DNA of 64,000 bases from Bizionia paragorgiae (GCF_900107625.1 NZ_FNQK01000005.1:124001-188000); one strand, 5' to 3'; positions 50,870 to 60,075 are shown, counted from the stretch's first letter. Notes: generated by a model not told the origin, from the sequence alone. Numbers and translations are program-made.

Positions 50870-51211
50870 AGTCTTTGCTTTAAGTATGGAGCAAATATAT
50901 AAACTATTAGAAACGTGGGGAATATGAAAAGTAGGGATAGACTTATGAAAATCCGACATCCCACCTAAAACGTATGTTTTTTAGGTGTATCGGGCCTAAA
51001 AATGGCAGTATAAATCCTTATTTTACCGGTTGGCAACAGTTTGAAAATGCTGCGTTATGGGTTAGTATAGGTCCAGTGAAGCACAAATCTCCATCGCTCG
51101 CCATGGCCGAAAACTCTATAATAGAGTAATGAGCTACTTATAAATAGAGGTAAAGGCTATTGAAAACTCGTGCTGGACTATTAATTAATATCGTCTTTTA
51201 ATTGCTACCAC
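50870..51211. other. 342-base region between pirin and AraC genes
   Basis: It holds a candidate -7 box for the pirin operon (TATATTTG, minus strand, 50899-50892). It also holds a 15-base palindrome ACTCTAT-A-ATAGAGT at 51113-51127 that could be the end of the AraC transcript. I find no other gene. Confidence 0.45.
50892..50899 (-). promoter_or_regulatory. candidate -7 box of the pirin-GNAT-YceI operon (TATATTTG)
   Basis: On the minus strand TATATTTG fits TAnnTTTG and lies 23 bases before ATG 50869. It supports the choice of that start and not the longer frame. Confidence 0.45.
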
Positions 51212-52087
51212 TTAAGATTTGATCTCGTTATTTTTAAAGTGAGTAGGCGAGACCTTGGTGTGTTTTTTAAAAAAGGCACTAAAATTTGCAGGCTCATTAA
51301 AACCCAATTCGTAAGCTATTTCTTTGTGAGTTAAATCGGTAAAATATAATAGTCTTTTTGCTTCGGTAATTAGCCGTGCTTGAATATAATCTTTAGCCGT
51401 TTTTCCAATCTTTGCTTTAACGGTTCGGTTTAAATGATCGGGACTAATAAAAAGTGTGTTAGCATAAAAGGTCGTTGAATGTTCTTTTTTGTAATGGTGT
51501 TCGACCTCTTTTTTAAAAGACCGAATTAAATTGTCTCCCGAGTTATCTACATCCGACTCAATAGGGTTTATAGAGCATATATTGTTACACTCTATTAGTA
51601 AAAGCTTTAGAAACGCACCTATAGATAGAAACTTCATGTTTCTATCACTGTGGAAAAGCTTATAGATTTCATTTAAAAAATGAGCTATAGTTTCAAATTG
51701 AGCTGGGCTCGGGGTTAATGGCGGACTTTGGCCGTAATTATTAAACAGGTTTAAGCTGTCTATAAAAGAGAGACGGATTGAGTTTTCAACTAAAAACTGA
51801 TTGGAAAAGGTCATTGCAAACCCCGAGGACATTTCGGTTTCCATAACTTGATGGACCTGTCCCGGAGCAACAAAGAAAATTTGGTTTTCTGATAGCTCGT
51901 ACGTGTTAAAATCTATTTTATGGAGGCCCTTGGCTTTGTTTATTATTAAAACAGTGTAGTAGTTGTGTCTATGAGGAACGTCAATTTTTCCGTTTCGCTT
52001 GGTATAAATAGCTTCCATTTTAGAGATACCAAAACTGACGTGATGCTGATCGTAATTTACTTTTTCGTATGTTTTTACGGTTTCCAT
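51212..52087 (-). CDS. AraC family transcriptional regulator
   Basis: The N-terminal half (about residues 30-110) is a cupin-like ligand domain (VPHRHNYYTVLIINKAKGLH, then IFFVAPGQVHQVME). The C-terminal 100 residues have two AraC helix-turn-helix units, including LFISPDHLNRTVKAKIG and HKEIAYELGFNEPANFSAFFKKHTKVSPTHFK, the classical AraC signature. It probably activates neighbouring genes in response to an unknown small molecule. It follows the TMEM175 gene by 20 bases and the second pirin gene further up, so these three genes form an operon. Confidence 0.88.
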   Translation of the reverse strand: METVKTYEKVNYDQHHVSFGISKMEAIYTKRNGKIDVPHRHNYYTVLIINKAKGLHKIDFNTYELSENQIFFVAPGQVHQVMETEMSSGFAMTFSNQFLVENSIRLSFIDSLNLFNNYGQSPPLTPSPAQFETIAHFLNEIYKLFHSDRNMKFLSIGAFLKLLLIECNNICSINPIESDVDNSGDNLIRSFKKEVEHHYKKEHSTTFYANTLFISPDHLNRTVKAKIGKTAKDYIQARLITEAKRLLYFTDLTHKEIAYELGFNEPANFSAFFKKHTKVSPTHFKNNEIKS

Positions 52088-52107
52088 GGGCGCTCTTTGT
52101 TATACTA

Positions 52108-52677
52108 TTATATACTTTCTTCTATACGTCTGTCTGGCATAAGCCATAATATCGCGACTAAAGCATAAAAAGCTATGGCTAGCCAGGTACTAAAAAAAGA
52201 AGAGGCAACACCTAATGAATAACATATAATAGAAATTTTTCCTTTTTGATCCGAGCCAACTACTTTTCTTAAAGGAAATTCTTCACCGTGAGATTTTATA
52301 ATTTGTGCTTGTAAAATAAAATAGGCGATGGCACAAAAGAGAAGCACCACACCATAGGCAATTACAGGAAGGGTTTCGTTGTAAAACTCACCAATCCAAG
52401 CTGTTGTAAATGGAATTAGTGAAAGCCAAAAGAGCAAGTGTAAATTAGCCCATAGTATTTTTCCGTTTACCCATTGCGTAATTTGAAATAGGTGATGGTG
52501 GTTATTCCAGTAAATTCCTAGATAGATAAAACTAACGATATAACTTATAAAAACCGGAGTTTTAGCGAGTAGGGAGTTTAAACTAGTGTCTTCTGGAGCT
52601 TTGAGCTCTAAAACCATAATAGTTATAATAATTGCTAATACGCCATCACTAAAGGCTTCTAATCGGCTTGTTTTCAT
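52108..52677 (-). CDS. TMEM175/DUF1211 family potassium-channel-like membrane protein
   Basis: The 189-residue protein has six hydrophobic segments. Its opening, RLEAFSDGVLAIIITIMVLELK, matches the TMEM175/DUF1211 filter helix (RxxxFSDGVxAIxxTxxxLE), including the Phe-Ser-Asp motif. The prokaryotic members are leak potassium channels of two repeats, and this chain has one repeat per subunit. It is between a pirin and the AraC gene with gaps of 46 and 20 bases, so it belongs to the same operon. Its link to redox control is unclear. Confidence 0.85.
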   Translation of the reverse strand: MKTSRLEAFSDGVLAIIITIMVLELKAPEDTSLNSLLAKTPVFISYIVSFIYLGIYWNNHHHLFQITQWVNGKILWANLHLLFWLSLIPFTTAWIGEFYNETLPVIAYGVVLLFCAIAYFILQAQIIKSHGEEFPLRKVVGSDQKGKISIICYSLGVASSFFSTWLAIAFYALVAILWLMPDRRIEESI

Positions 52678-52723
52678 TTGATTTATCTTGTATTAAATGA
52701 GATTATGAAATTGAATTTTACGT

Positions 52724-53605
52724 TTAAAATCTTGGGGATGGGTAAGGTATATAGTCGTCAGAGTCACCTTTAATTTTTGGAAAAGATTGGGTTTTCCAAT
52801 TTTGCTTAGCCTCTTCGATACGCGCTTTGCTTGAGGAGACAAAGTTCCAATCTATAAAACGTTCTTCAGGGAAAGGCTCCCCACCAAATAGATAAATAGA
52901 ACTATTTTCATGAATGGTAAACTCACAAAGCGTAGTTTCTTTTGCTACTAATAACTGATTCGAATCATAAACGTTTCCACCGCTTTCAATCGCGCCTTCA
53001 AGAATATACAATCCAGAATCACCATAAAGTTGATCTCCAATATTCAATGTTTGCTTCGTTTTACTTTTTATTTCAATCATAAAGAGTTTACTAAAGACTG
53101 GTACGGGCGATTGTTTTCCAAAGGCCTCACCAGCAACGAGTTTAAATTCCACATCACCTTGATCCCATTTTGGGATTTGTGATTCTTCAATATGAAAGAA
53201 CTCGGGATCCATCTCTTCAAGATCTTTTGGTAAGGCTACCCAAATTTGTAGTCCGTGCATAAACAACTCAGAATTTCTTAAATACTCTGGTGTACGTTCG
53301 GAATGAACTATCCCTTTACCTGCAGTCATCCAGTTTACGGCACCAGGCATTATTTCTACGCTATTACCTAAAGAATCACGGTGCATGATGCTCCCTTCAA
53401 ATAAAAATGTAAGAGTCGATAGTCCGATGTGTGGGTGTGGCAATACATCAAAATTATCTCGTTCACTTAATTTAACGGGTCCCATATGATCGATATATAT
53501 AAAAGGACCGACCATTCTTTTTTGACGGAATGGTAATAAGCGTCCCACCATAAAACTACCTATGCTGACTGCGCGTTCTTCTATAATAAGTTTTACGTTC
53601 GACAT
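52724..53605 (-). CDS. pirin family protein, second copy
   Basis: This 293-residue cupin has the full pirin pattern: FMVGRLLPFRQKRMVGPFIYIDHMGP, then LPHPHIGLSTLTFLFEGSIMHRDSLG, ITAGKGIVHSERTP-like segment (MTAGKGIVHSERTPEY), and a C-terminal cupin with GEPFPEERF. The iron-binding His and Glu residues appear present. Bacterial pirins such as YhhW have quercetinase activity, and others regulate metabolism. There is no signal peptide, unlike the pirin at 49991. It is the first gene of the operon with TMEM175 and AraC. The promoter region contains a 7-base inverted repeat upstream of a -7 box. Confidence 0.88.
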   Translation of the reverse strand: MSNVKLIIEERAVSIGSFMVGRLLPFRQKRMVGPFIYIDHMGPVKLSERDNFDVLPHPHIGLSTLTFLFEGSIMHRDSLGNSVEIMPGAVNWMTAGKGIVHSERTPEYLRNSELFMHGLQIWVALPKDLEEMDPEFFHIEESQIPKWDQGDVEFKLVAGEAFGKQSPVPVFSKLFMIEIKSKTKQTLNIGDQLYGDSGLYILEGAIESGGNVYDSNQLLVAKETTLCEFTIHENSSIYLFGGEPFPEERFIDWNFVSSSKARIEEAKQNWKTQSFPKIKGDSDDYIPYPSPRF

Positions 53606-53857
53606 GTTTTTAAAGTTTACAGAGGCTAATTTGTGTTACGCCTTAGTCAAATTTACAGTTTTGTAGGTAATCTGCATTACAAAAATTAAATTATATAACT
53701 ATTTATAGAATCAAATTACTAGTTAATAGGTTATTGTGATGTTTGATTTGAATTTTGGTTTTCTTAGATTGGTTCTAAAGGTTTAATTAAAAACAAGTGA
53801 ACTGCTCTAATTAAGTTTTTTAATGACACTCACTATAAGCTCAAATCCTTTTATAAT
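53606..53857. other. intergenic region with the second-pirin promoter
   Basis: This region contains the -7 box and inverted repeat for the second pirin operon and is otherwise AT-rich. I find no gene or RNA in it. Confidence 0.5.
53648..53684 (-). promoter_or_regulatory. pirin-operon -7 box and TTTTGTA / TACAAAA inverted repeat
   Basis: On the minus strand TAAATTTG (53655-53648) fits the -7 consensus. Just upstream, TTTTGTA (53659-53665) and TACAAAA (53678-53684) form an inverted repeat with a 12-base spacer. Regulator binding is inferred. Confidence 0.5.
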
Positions 53858-53890
53858 AGTAAAAGCAAGACTAGTAATGAGTCTTGCTTT
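53858..53890 (-). terminator. terminator of the lipoprotein gene at 53918
   Basis: AAAGCAAGACT and AGTCTTGCTTT form an 11-base stem with a 7-base loop. On the minus strand the stem is followed by T-rich sequence. It lies 28 bases after the lipoprotein stop. Confidence 0.8.
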
Positions 53891-53917
53891 AGAAATGTTT
53901 TGACTTTGGTTCTGTAT

Positions 53918-54766
53918 TTATTTTTTAAAGACGTCTGTACTTAAGTTGGTATTGAAAGTAATGTCCGACCAGGTAACTTTAATTGCCGGTTGATCTGTAA
54001 CTATCGCATTCCAATCAGATTTTTTATAAGCGCGTTGTGTCGGTAATAAAATACCATCAATATTTTCATAGGCTAATGTCATTAAAAACGGAGTGTCTAT
54101 AACGCCAAAATCGGCTACAGTAAACAGAAACTGATCAATAAGTTGCGTTTCCTTATTTATATAAACCTGGTAAATATCTGTGGCTACGGTGTCGTCATTT
54201 TCAAATGAGATTTTTACAACATCATAATTTTTATCCGCTATAGTTTGTTCTCCAATATGCTCGTAAATCACACCGTCGTCCATTAATTTTTGCATCATAG
54301 TAAACCAATAGAAATTGGTTGGCCTATTAAATTTTACAGCTTTTAAAAGCTTGGCATCGGTTACTAGTTCACCATTGTGTTTCATCCAATACTCCGTTCC
54401 GTCGTAGCCTTGTTCTAAGATACCTTCGTATTCTGGTAAGGTTCTTTCGTGTTGTACGTATTTACCATAAGACAACTCCCCGTCAAAAATATATTTTTCG
54501 GTTACGATATCCGTTTTCCCATCTGGCGTTTGGTAGGTATAAGTGTACACTACATCATTTTTGCTCCTCAGTTGGTTATAATCGCCAACTTTTTGGGTCA
54601 TTTTATAAATGAGCTCATGACCTTTATTTGTAAAGGCTGGCTGAGCTTCTTCTTGTGCTGTATGAGAAGTTTCTGCAACCGGTTCGTTTGTAGTATTAGA
54701 TTTTGTGGTTTTCCCGCAAGAGGCGAGTACTAAGCTTAACGCTAAAGATAATGTGAGTGCTTTCAT
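53918..54766 (-). CDS. lipoprotein of the DUF6503-like type
   Basis: The lipobox LVLASCGK gives Cys17. After a Thr/Asn-rich linker, the mature part has an early helix (GHELIYKMTQKVGDYNQL), then a beta-rich region resembling LolA-like outer-membrane lipoprotein-sorting folds, with VYTYTYQTPDGKTDIVTEKYIFDGEL, a YEGILEQGYDGTEYW segment and the C-terminal KVTWSDITFNTNL. I recall this pattern as DUF6503, found in flavobacteria, but have not checked. It follows the TetR gene by 44 bases on the same strand, so it is likely a TetR-controlled target. Confidence 0.65.
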   Translation of the reverse strand: MKALTLSLALSLVLASCGKTTKSNTTNEPVAETSHTAQEEAQPAFTNKGHELIYKMTQKVGDYNQLRSKNDVVYTYTYQTPDGKTDIVTEKYIFDGELSYGKYVQHERTLPEYEGILEQGYDGTEYWMKHNGELVTDAKLLKAVKFNRPTNFYWFTMMQKLMDDGVIYEHIGEQTIADKNYDVVKISFENDDTVATDIYQVYINKETQLIDQFLFTVADFGVIDTPFLMTLAYENIDGILLPTQRAYKKSDWNAIVTDQPAIKVTWSDITFNTNLSTDVFKK

Positions 54767-54810
54767 TTGATTTTTTATAGTTAATAATAATGGATAAATA
54801 CGGTTGTGAT

Positions 54811-55374
54811 TTACAGATTTTTAAAAACGGTTTCTATATAATGCTGTAATTGTGTTGTCGTGCATCGGCGACTAGCCGATGATAGGCCAAACATAGAGAT
54901 GAGTAAATAATCAGCGTGTTGTTCTATACGTTCTGCAGGTGTTGTGCCCTCTTGTTCTAAAACAGATGCAAAAAGCTGTTTTACCTCTTGAGTAAATAAA
55001 AAGAGGGCTTCTTTTATCTGTTCGTCGCTGTCTTGGTCCAATTCATTGGCGGTATTCGTTACTAAGCACCCTTTACCAAACGCTGTAGCTTTTGAAAACT
55101 CTAAAAAGTCGTAAAAATATGTTTTGATGCCTTCTAGACCTTGTGATGACGATTTTAAGGTTGAATTTAAATGACTTATTTTCTGCTTATAGCATTTTAA
55201 ACTTTCTAAAAACAACCCGTTTTTATTACCGAAACTCGAGTAGATAGAGAATTTATTAATACCCATTTCTTTTTCAAGTAACTGCATCGATGTGTTGGTA
55301 TATCCTTTTTGCCAAAATACCTGCATGGCTTTTTCCACCACCTCTCCTTCGTTGTATGCCTTTGCTCTTGCCAT
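54811..55374 (-). CDS. TetR/AcrR family transcriptional repressor
   Basis: From ATG 55374 the 187-residue protein starts MARAKAYNEGEVVEKAMQVF. Its helix-turn-helix is WQKGYTNTSMQLLEKEMGINKFSIYSSFGNKNGLF, which matches the TetR pattern well. The C-terminal helical domain has the CLVTNTANELDQD segment typical of the TetR_C_16/YxaF type. Redox sensing is possible because the cysteine in GKGCLVTN is conserved in that group. A perfect palindrome CTAAAC-N4-GTTTAG lies 24 bases upstream of the start, so it likely represses itself. The adjacent lipoprotein gene is probably co-transcribed. Confidence 0.88.
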   Translation of the reverse strand: MARAKAYNEGEVVEKAMQVFWQKGYTNTSMQLLEKEMGINKFSIYSSFGNKNGLFLESLKCYKQKISHLNSTLKSSSQGLEGIKTYFYDFLEFSKATAFGKGCLVTNTANELDQDSDEQIKEALFLFTQEVKQLFASVLEQEGTTPAERIEQHADYLLISMFGLSSASRRCTTTQLQHYIETVFKNL

Positions 55375-55397
55375 GATTAAAATAATTGGTATCAAAA

Positions 55398-55413
55398 CTA
55401 AACAATCGTTTAG
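55398..55413 (-). promoter_or_regulatory. TetR operator palindrome CTAAAC-AATC-GTTTAG
   Basis: The 16-base sequence has perfect 6-base arms separated by four bases, a size typical of TetR-family operators. It lies just upstream of the TetR gene. Confidence 0.65.
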
Positions 55414-55476
55414 AAATAATATAAAAATTAGGAATATTTTAGTATTTGCTAATTGAAAGCGAGAATATTAGAGCAT

Positions 55477-55509
55477 AAAAAAAAGCGAACATCATGTTCG
55501 CTTTTTTTT
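55477..55509. terminator. terminator of the pyruvate carboxylase gene
   Basis: AAAAAAAAGCGAAC pairs with GTTCGCTTTTTTTT across a 5-base loop. It lies 22 bases after the pyc stop and can act on both strands. Confidence 0.88.
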
Positions 55510-55530
55510 AAATGGTGTTTTATAACCTAT

Positions 55531-58500
55531 TTATTCAATAGTTAAAACCAAATCATCTTGCATGACCATTGTACCTTCTTTAAGGGTAATGGATTTCACT
55601 TTACCAGCTTTAAAAGCGGTAACTGTAGTTTCCATTTTCATAGCTTCTATAATAAACAGCGGGTCATTTTCTTTCACTTCTTGACCGCGTTTTACCACTA
55701 GCTTAGAAAGCGAACCTTGTAAAGGCGCACCAATATGATTAGAATTTTCTGGATCAATTTTTATATGCTCCTCCTTCTTTATATTTAGTGAGCGGTCTAA
55801 AACCTCAACAAATCGGTTTTCACCATTCACACTAAAGAACACTATTCTAACTCCATCCTCATTAGGGATTCCTACGGAAAGTAGTCGGACGATAATGGTT
55901 TTACCCGGTTCTAATTCGATAGAAGTTTCTTCACGTTGTTTCATACCGTAGAAGAAATTCTTGGTAGGCACTAATGCGAGATTACCATAAAGCTTATAGT
56001 TTTCGTGTGCTTGTTCAAATACTTTTGGATATAAAGTATAGGATAGGAAATCTTCTATTTCAAGAGCTCGAGTAAAGCCTTTTTGGAATTTCTTTTTAAA
56101 GACTTCGTATTCAGCATCAAAATCTATAGGTTCCAAATGCGCATTTGGTCGGTCGGAATACGGCACTTGGTTTTTAAGAATAATCTTCTGTAATTTCTCA
56201 GGGAAACCTCCTGAAGGTTGGCCTAAATCACCTCTAAAGAAACTAATTACCGATTCTGGGAACGATATTTCTTCACCGCGCTCCATAACGTCTTGAGGTG
56301 TTAAATTATTGGTCACCATAAAAATTGCCATATCACCAACCACCTTACTACTTGGTGTTACCTTTATAAGGTTTCCAAACATGGTGTTGACTTGGGTATA
56401 CATCTTTTTCACCTCATCAAAACGATCTCCTAATCCCAAAGCGATTGCTTGCGGACGTAGGTTAGAATACTGTCCGCCAGGAATTTCATGTTTAAAGACT
56501 TCGGCAGTCCCTGCTTTTAATCCCGATTCAAAAGGATAGTATAACTCTCGTGTATCTTCCCAATAGTTTGAGAACTGATTTAAAGTCTCCATATTGAAAT
56601 CGTGAGCACGAGGCTCGTATTTCATCATTTCAACAATAGAGTTAAAGTTAGGCTGAGAGGTTAATCCTGATAAACCACTTAATGCCACATCTACCACATC
56701 AACACCAGCTTCAATGGCCTTTAAATAGGTTGCCGATTGTAAAGACGAGGTATCGTGAGTATGTAAATGAATAGGTAAGTTTACTGTATCTTTTAATGCC
56801 GCTACCAACTCTGTTGCTGCGTAAGGTTTTAATAAACCAGCCATATCTTTTATAGCAATCATATGGGCACCAGCATTCTCAAGGTCTTTGGCTAGTTGCG
56901 TGTAGTATTTAAGATTGTATTTGGTGTTGTTTACGTCTAAAATATCATCGGTATAACTTATGGCTGCCTGCGCAATTCCCCCTGTGCGTTCACGAACATA
57001 GGTAATGCTTGGTTCCATTGCCTTAACCCAGTTTAGGGAATCGAAGATTCTAAAAATATCCACTCCATTTTCCCAAGATTTTTCAACAAATTTCTCAATT
57101 AAATTATCAGGGTAGGCTTTATAACCCACAGCATTACTACCGCGGAGAAGCATTTGGAAAAGGATATTTGGAACCGCTTTACGCAATTCGCGAAGTCGCG
57201 TCCACGGACTCTCGTGTAAAAAACGTAAGCACACGTCGAAGGTTGCGCCACCCCAAACTTCCATACTAAACGTATTCGGATGATTTTTGGCATAACTTTC
57301 AGCAACTTTTAACATATCAAAAGTTCGCATACGTGTCGCCAATAACGACTGGTGAGCATCACGCATCGTTGTGTCTGTATAATGAATTTTCTGATCGTTT
57401 TTAAGCCAGTTACAAAATTGTTCGGGACCTAATTCGGTGAGCAGATCTTTTGTTCCTTTAGGATACGGATCATTGATGTTAAATTTAGGAACCTTTGGAT
57501 TTCTAAAGACCTTGTTAGGGTCTGTATATTTGACATCCGAATTACCATTAACAATCACCTCACCTAAAAACTGAGTAACCTTAGAGGTACGGTCTTGAGG
57601 TAATTTAATTTTAAATAGGGAAGGGGTATTCTGAATAAAGTTTACAGTAACTTCTCCCGATTTAAAGGTGTCATGTTGAATTACATTTTGTAAAAAGTGA
57701 ATGTTGGTATTTACCCCACGGATTCGGAACTCTTTTAAGGCACGTACCATTTTACGAACCGCACCGTCTAAAGTCCTACCATGAGCAGATACCTTTACAA
57801 GCATAGAGTCGAAAAACGGACTCACACTATAGCCTTGATAGATACTTCCTGCATCGAGTCTAATTCCCATTCCGGCAGCACTTCTATATGTGGTTATTGT
57901 ACCATAATCTGGAGTAAAGTTATTAGAAGGGTCTTCGGTTGTTAAACGACATTGAAGCGCAAACCCATAGGTTGCTAACGACTCTTGGCTGTATATTTTT
58001 ATTTGTTGATCGGATAGTTTATAGCCTCCCGCAACAAAGATTTGCGTTTTAACTAAGTCGATACCTGTTACCATTTCGGTAACCGTATGTTCTACTTGAA
58101 TTCTAGGATTCACCTCAATAAAATACACGTTATCGTCTTTGTCAACCAAAAACTCTACGGTACCAATATTGTTATAACTCACTTCTTCAGCAATACTGAT
58201 AGCGTATTTGTACAACGCTTGTTTTACGCTATCCGAAATATTAAAAGAAGGGGCTATTTCTACAACCTTTTGGTGGCGACGTTGTACCGAACAGTCACGT
58301 TCAAATAAATGACGAATAGTACCGTGGTTATCAGCTACAATTTGCACTTCTATATGTTTCGGGTCTTCCACATACTTTTCTAAGAACATGGTATCGTCAC
58401 CAAAGGCATTCTGAGCTTCGTTTTTTGCCGAGTCGAAATTTTGTTCTAAGTCTTCAGCTTTACGAATAATTCGCATTCCACGACCTCCTCCACCAGAAGC

Positions 58501-58983
58501 AGCTTTAAGCATTAAAGGATAACCAATTCTCTTGGCTTCAGCAATAGCAATATCCAGAGAGGTTAAATCTTTTATGTTACTTTCTATAATAGGAACATTG
58601 CATTTTAAAGCAATCTTTTTTGCGGTAATCTTATCTCCTAAGGCATCCATAACCTTTGGGTCTGGACCAATAAAAATGATACCGTTTTCGGCACATTTTC
58701 TAGCAAACTCTGAATTTTCTGAAAGAAATCCGTAACCTGGGTGAATGGCATCGACACCTTTAGACTTTGCTAAAGCAATAATCTCATCACTATTTAAATA
58801 CGGTTTTAACGGATCGTTATCTTCACCAATTTGATACGACTCATCTGCTTTATTTCTGTGTTGCGAATACCGGTCTTCGTAAGTGTAAATTGCTACGGTT
58901 GCGATATTAAGTTCGGTACAAGCTCGTAAAATACGGATTGCAATTTCACCGCGATTAGCAATTAATATTTTTTTAATTTTCAT
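55531..58983 (-). CDS. pyc: pyruvate carboxylase
   Basis: The 1150-residue single-chain enzyme converts pyruvate and bicarbonate to oxaloacetate. The biotin carboxylase domain covers residues 1-455, with KILIANRGEIAIRILRAC and KAASGGGGRGMRII. The carboxyltransferase barrel starts near residue 540, with YTDTTMRDAHQSLLATRMRT and VEVWGGATFDV-type segment (MEVWGGATFDVCLRF). The allosteric/tetramerisation region includes GLKAGTAEVF and GGQYSNLRPQA. The C-terminal biotinyl domain has IIEAMKMET with Lys1116 as biotin site. The order and length are those of the canonical alpha4 enzyme. The next upstream gene, 11 bases away, is the conserved unknown at 58995. Confidence 0.95.
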   Translation of the reverse strand: MKIKKILIANRGEIAIRILRACTELNIATVAIYTYEDRYSQHRNKADESYQIGEDNDPLKPYLNSDEIIALAKSKGVDAIHPGYGFLSENSEFARKCAENGIIFIGPDPKVMDALGDKITAKKIALKCNVPIIESNIKDLTSLDIAIAEAKRIGYPLMLKAASGGGGRGMRIIRKAEDLEQNFDSAKNEAQNAFGDDTMFLEKYVEDPKHIEVQIVADNHGTIRHLFERDCSVQRRHQKVVEIAPSFNISDSVKQALYKYAISIAEEVSYNNIGTVEFLVDKDDNVYFIEVNPRIQVEHTVTEMVTGIDLVKTQIFVAGGYKLSDQQIKIYSQESLATYGFALQCRLTTEDPSNNFTPDYGTITTYRSAAGMGIRLDAGSIYQGYSVSPFFDSMLVKVSAHGRTLDGAVRKMVRALKEFRIRGVNTNIHFLQNVIQHDTFKSGEVTVNFIQNTPSLFKIKLPQDRTSKVTQFLGEVIVNGNSDVKYTDPNKVFRNPKVPKFNINDPYPKGTKDLLTELGPEQFCNWLKNDQKIHYTDTTMRDAHQSLLATRMRTFDMLKVAESYAKNHPNTFSMEVWGGATFDVCLRFLHESPWTRLRELRKAVPNILFQMLLRGSNAVGYKAYPDNLIEKFVEKSWENGVDIFRIFDSLNWVKAMEPSITYVRERTGGIAQAAISYTDDILDVNNTKYNLKYYTQLAKDLENAGAHMIAIKDMAGLLKPYAATELVAALKDTVNLPIHLHTHDTSSLQSATYLKAIEAGVDVVDVALSGLSGLTSQPNFNSIVEMMKYEPRAHDFNMETLNQFSNYWEDTRELYYPFESGLKAGTAEVFKHEIPGGQYSNLRPQAIALGLGDRFDEVKKMYTQVNTMFGNLIKVTPSSKVVGDMAIFMVTNNLTPQDVMERGEEISFPESVISFFRGDLGQPSGGFPEKLQKIILKNQVPYSDRPNAHLEPIDFDAEYEVFKKKFQKGFTRALEIEDFLSYTLYPKVFEQAHENYKLYGNLALVPTKNFFYGMKQREETSIELEPGKTIIVRLLSVGIPNEDGVRIVFFSVNGENRFVEVLDRSLNIKKEEHIKIDPENSNHIGAPLQGSLSKLVVKRGQEVKENDPLFIIEAMKMETTVTAFKAGKVKSITLKEGTMVMQDDLVLTIE

Positions 58984-58994
58984 ATATAGTTGTG

Positions 58995-60056
58995 TTATTT
59001 TATAATAAAAGGGTTTTCATTTTTGTAATTCCTAACAATAAAATCGATGGCATTACTTAACAATTCACCCATGTTTTTCGATTTTTTAAAATTAACATCT
59101 CCCACGAGATCAAAGAGGCCTCTTTTAAGCTGTTTTATTTTTGCTGGCGTTGAAATGTTATCATTCTTCATACAGTGTAAAAGGTGCTCCAAACGCTCTT
59201 GTTCTACAGTAGCCCGCTTTGCTAATAAGGAACGCTCTTCTTTTTCATATTGCTCGATGGACTCTTGGGCTAAGACCTCTAAGCTTAAATTTACTAAAGC
59301 GTTATTTTCCTTTAAAAATTGTGGTTTATACACCTTAGGATTGCCTTCATAACTTTGCTGATCGAAATCGACAGCACGAATACGGTACTGCACACGATCG
59401 AAATCTTGGGTAATCACCACCACATAATTATACGAGCGCATATCGGCCAAAAGACGCACAAAACAACGTTCGTTAAATTTTACAAACTCTTTAGCCAATG
59501 CCCGCCTGTCTTGCTCCGGAAGTTTATCTAAATGATGACTGATAAAGGTGTCTCCAGCAACACCAGAAATATGCTCTTCTATTAACGTGTCTTTATGGAC
59601 TAAAAACGTAATGTGATTAGGGGATAATAAATGCTCTAATTCTAAACCATAAACGCGAGAAGCATCAGCTTTTTTTACGTAGAGGTAGAGGTAATTGTCA
59701 TTTAATATATTCCTCACCTTTATACGAAACGGTTTCGTGTTTCCAAAGGTGCAAAAGTCAATACTATCAATGTTTATATACGGGATAATACTATCACTTC
59801 CATCTGAGTGAAGAATAGAATACATTTGTTTAAGACTATATTCTATTTCGTCGCGCTCGTGTTCTGCGTAATACGTTCTAATCCACAAGGTGTCATTGTC
59901 ATTTTCATCAAGTATTTCAATAGCGCCTTGAAAACGCAATAAATCATCATAGAAAATGGGGATTTTTATATTTCTTCCTTGCGCAGAAAGGTATTCCGAC
60001 AATAATGGCGTGATGGGAAATGCTGGTTTTTTTTTGGAAATTAGTTTTTTATCCAC
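58995..60056 (-). CDS. conserved protein of unknown function preceding pyc
   Basis: The 353-residue protein is soluble, without signal peptide. It begins with a Lys-rich segment, then beta-rich blocks (FYDDLLRFQGAIEILDENDN, IPYINIDSIDFCTFG), a central EEHISGVAGDTFISHHLD segment, and an RIRAVDFDQQSYEG motif. The C-terminal helices follow (KIKQLKRGLFDLVGD). The DFD motif and the Gly-rich EHISGVAGD part vaguely resemble the catalytic loop of PI3K-like or HipA-like phosphotransferases, but no clear ATP site is visible. The gene is upstream of pyc with an 11-base gap, so it is the first gene of the same operon. A regulatory role on pyruvate carboxylation is only a guess. Confidence 0.6.
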   Translation of the reverse strand: MDKKLISKKKPAFPITPLLSEYLSAQGRNIKIPIFYDDLLRFQGAIEILDENDNDTLWIRTYYAEHERDEIEYSLKQMYSILHSDGSDSIIPYINIDSIDFCTFGNTKPFRIKVRNILNDNYLYLYVKKADASRVYGLELEHLLSPNHITFLVHKDTLIEEHISGVAGDTFISHHLDKLPEQDRRALAKEFVKFNERCFVRLLADMRSYNYVVVITQDFDRVQYRIRAVDFDQQSYEGNPKVYKPQFLKENNALVNLSLEVLAQESIEQYEKEERSLLAKRATVEQERLEHLLHCMKNDNISTPAKIKQLKRGLFDLVGDVNFKKSKNMGELLSNAIDFIVRNYKNENPFIIK

Positions 60057-60075
60057 GATGATTGAGCTATATGGT

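Noticed and set aside
51113-51127. Palindrome ACTCTAT-A-ATAGAGT downstream of the AraC gene
   Set aside because: It lacks a T tract and lies about 85 bases after the AraC stop, so neither a terminator nor an operator is supported.
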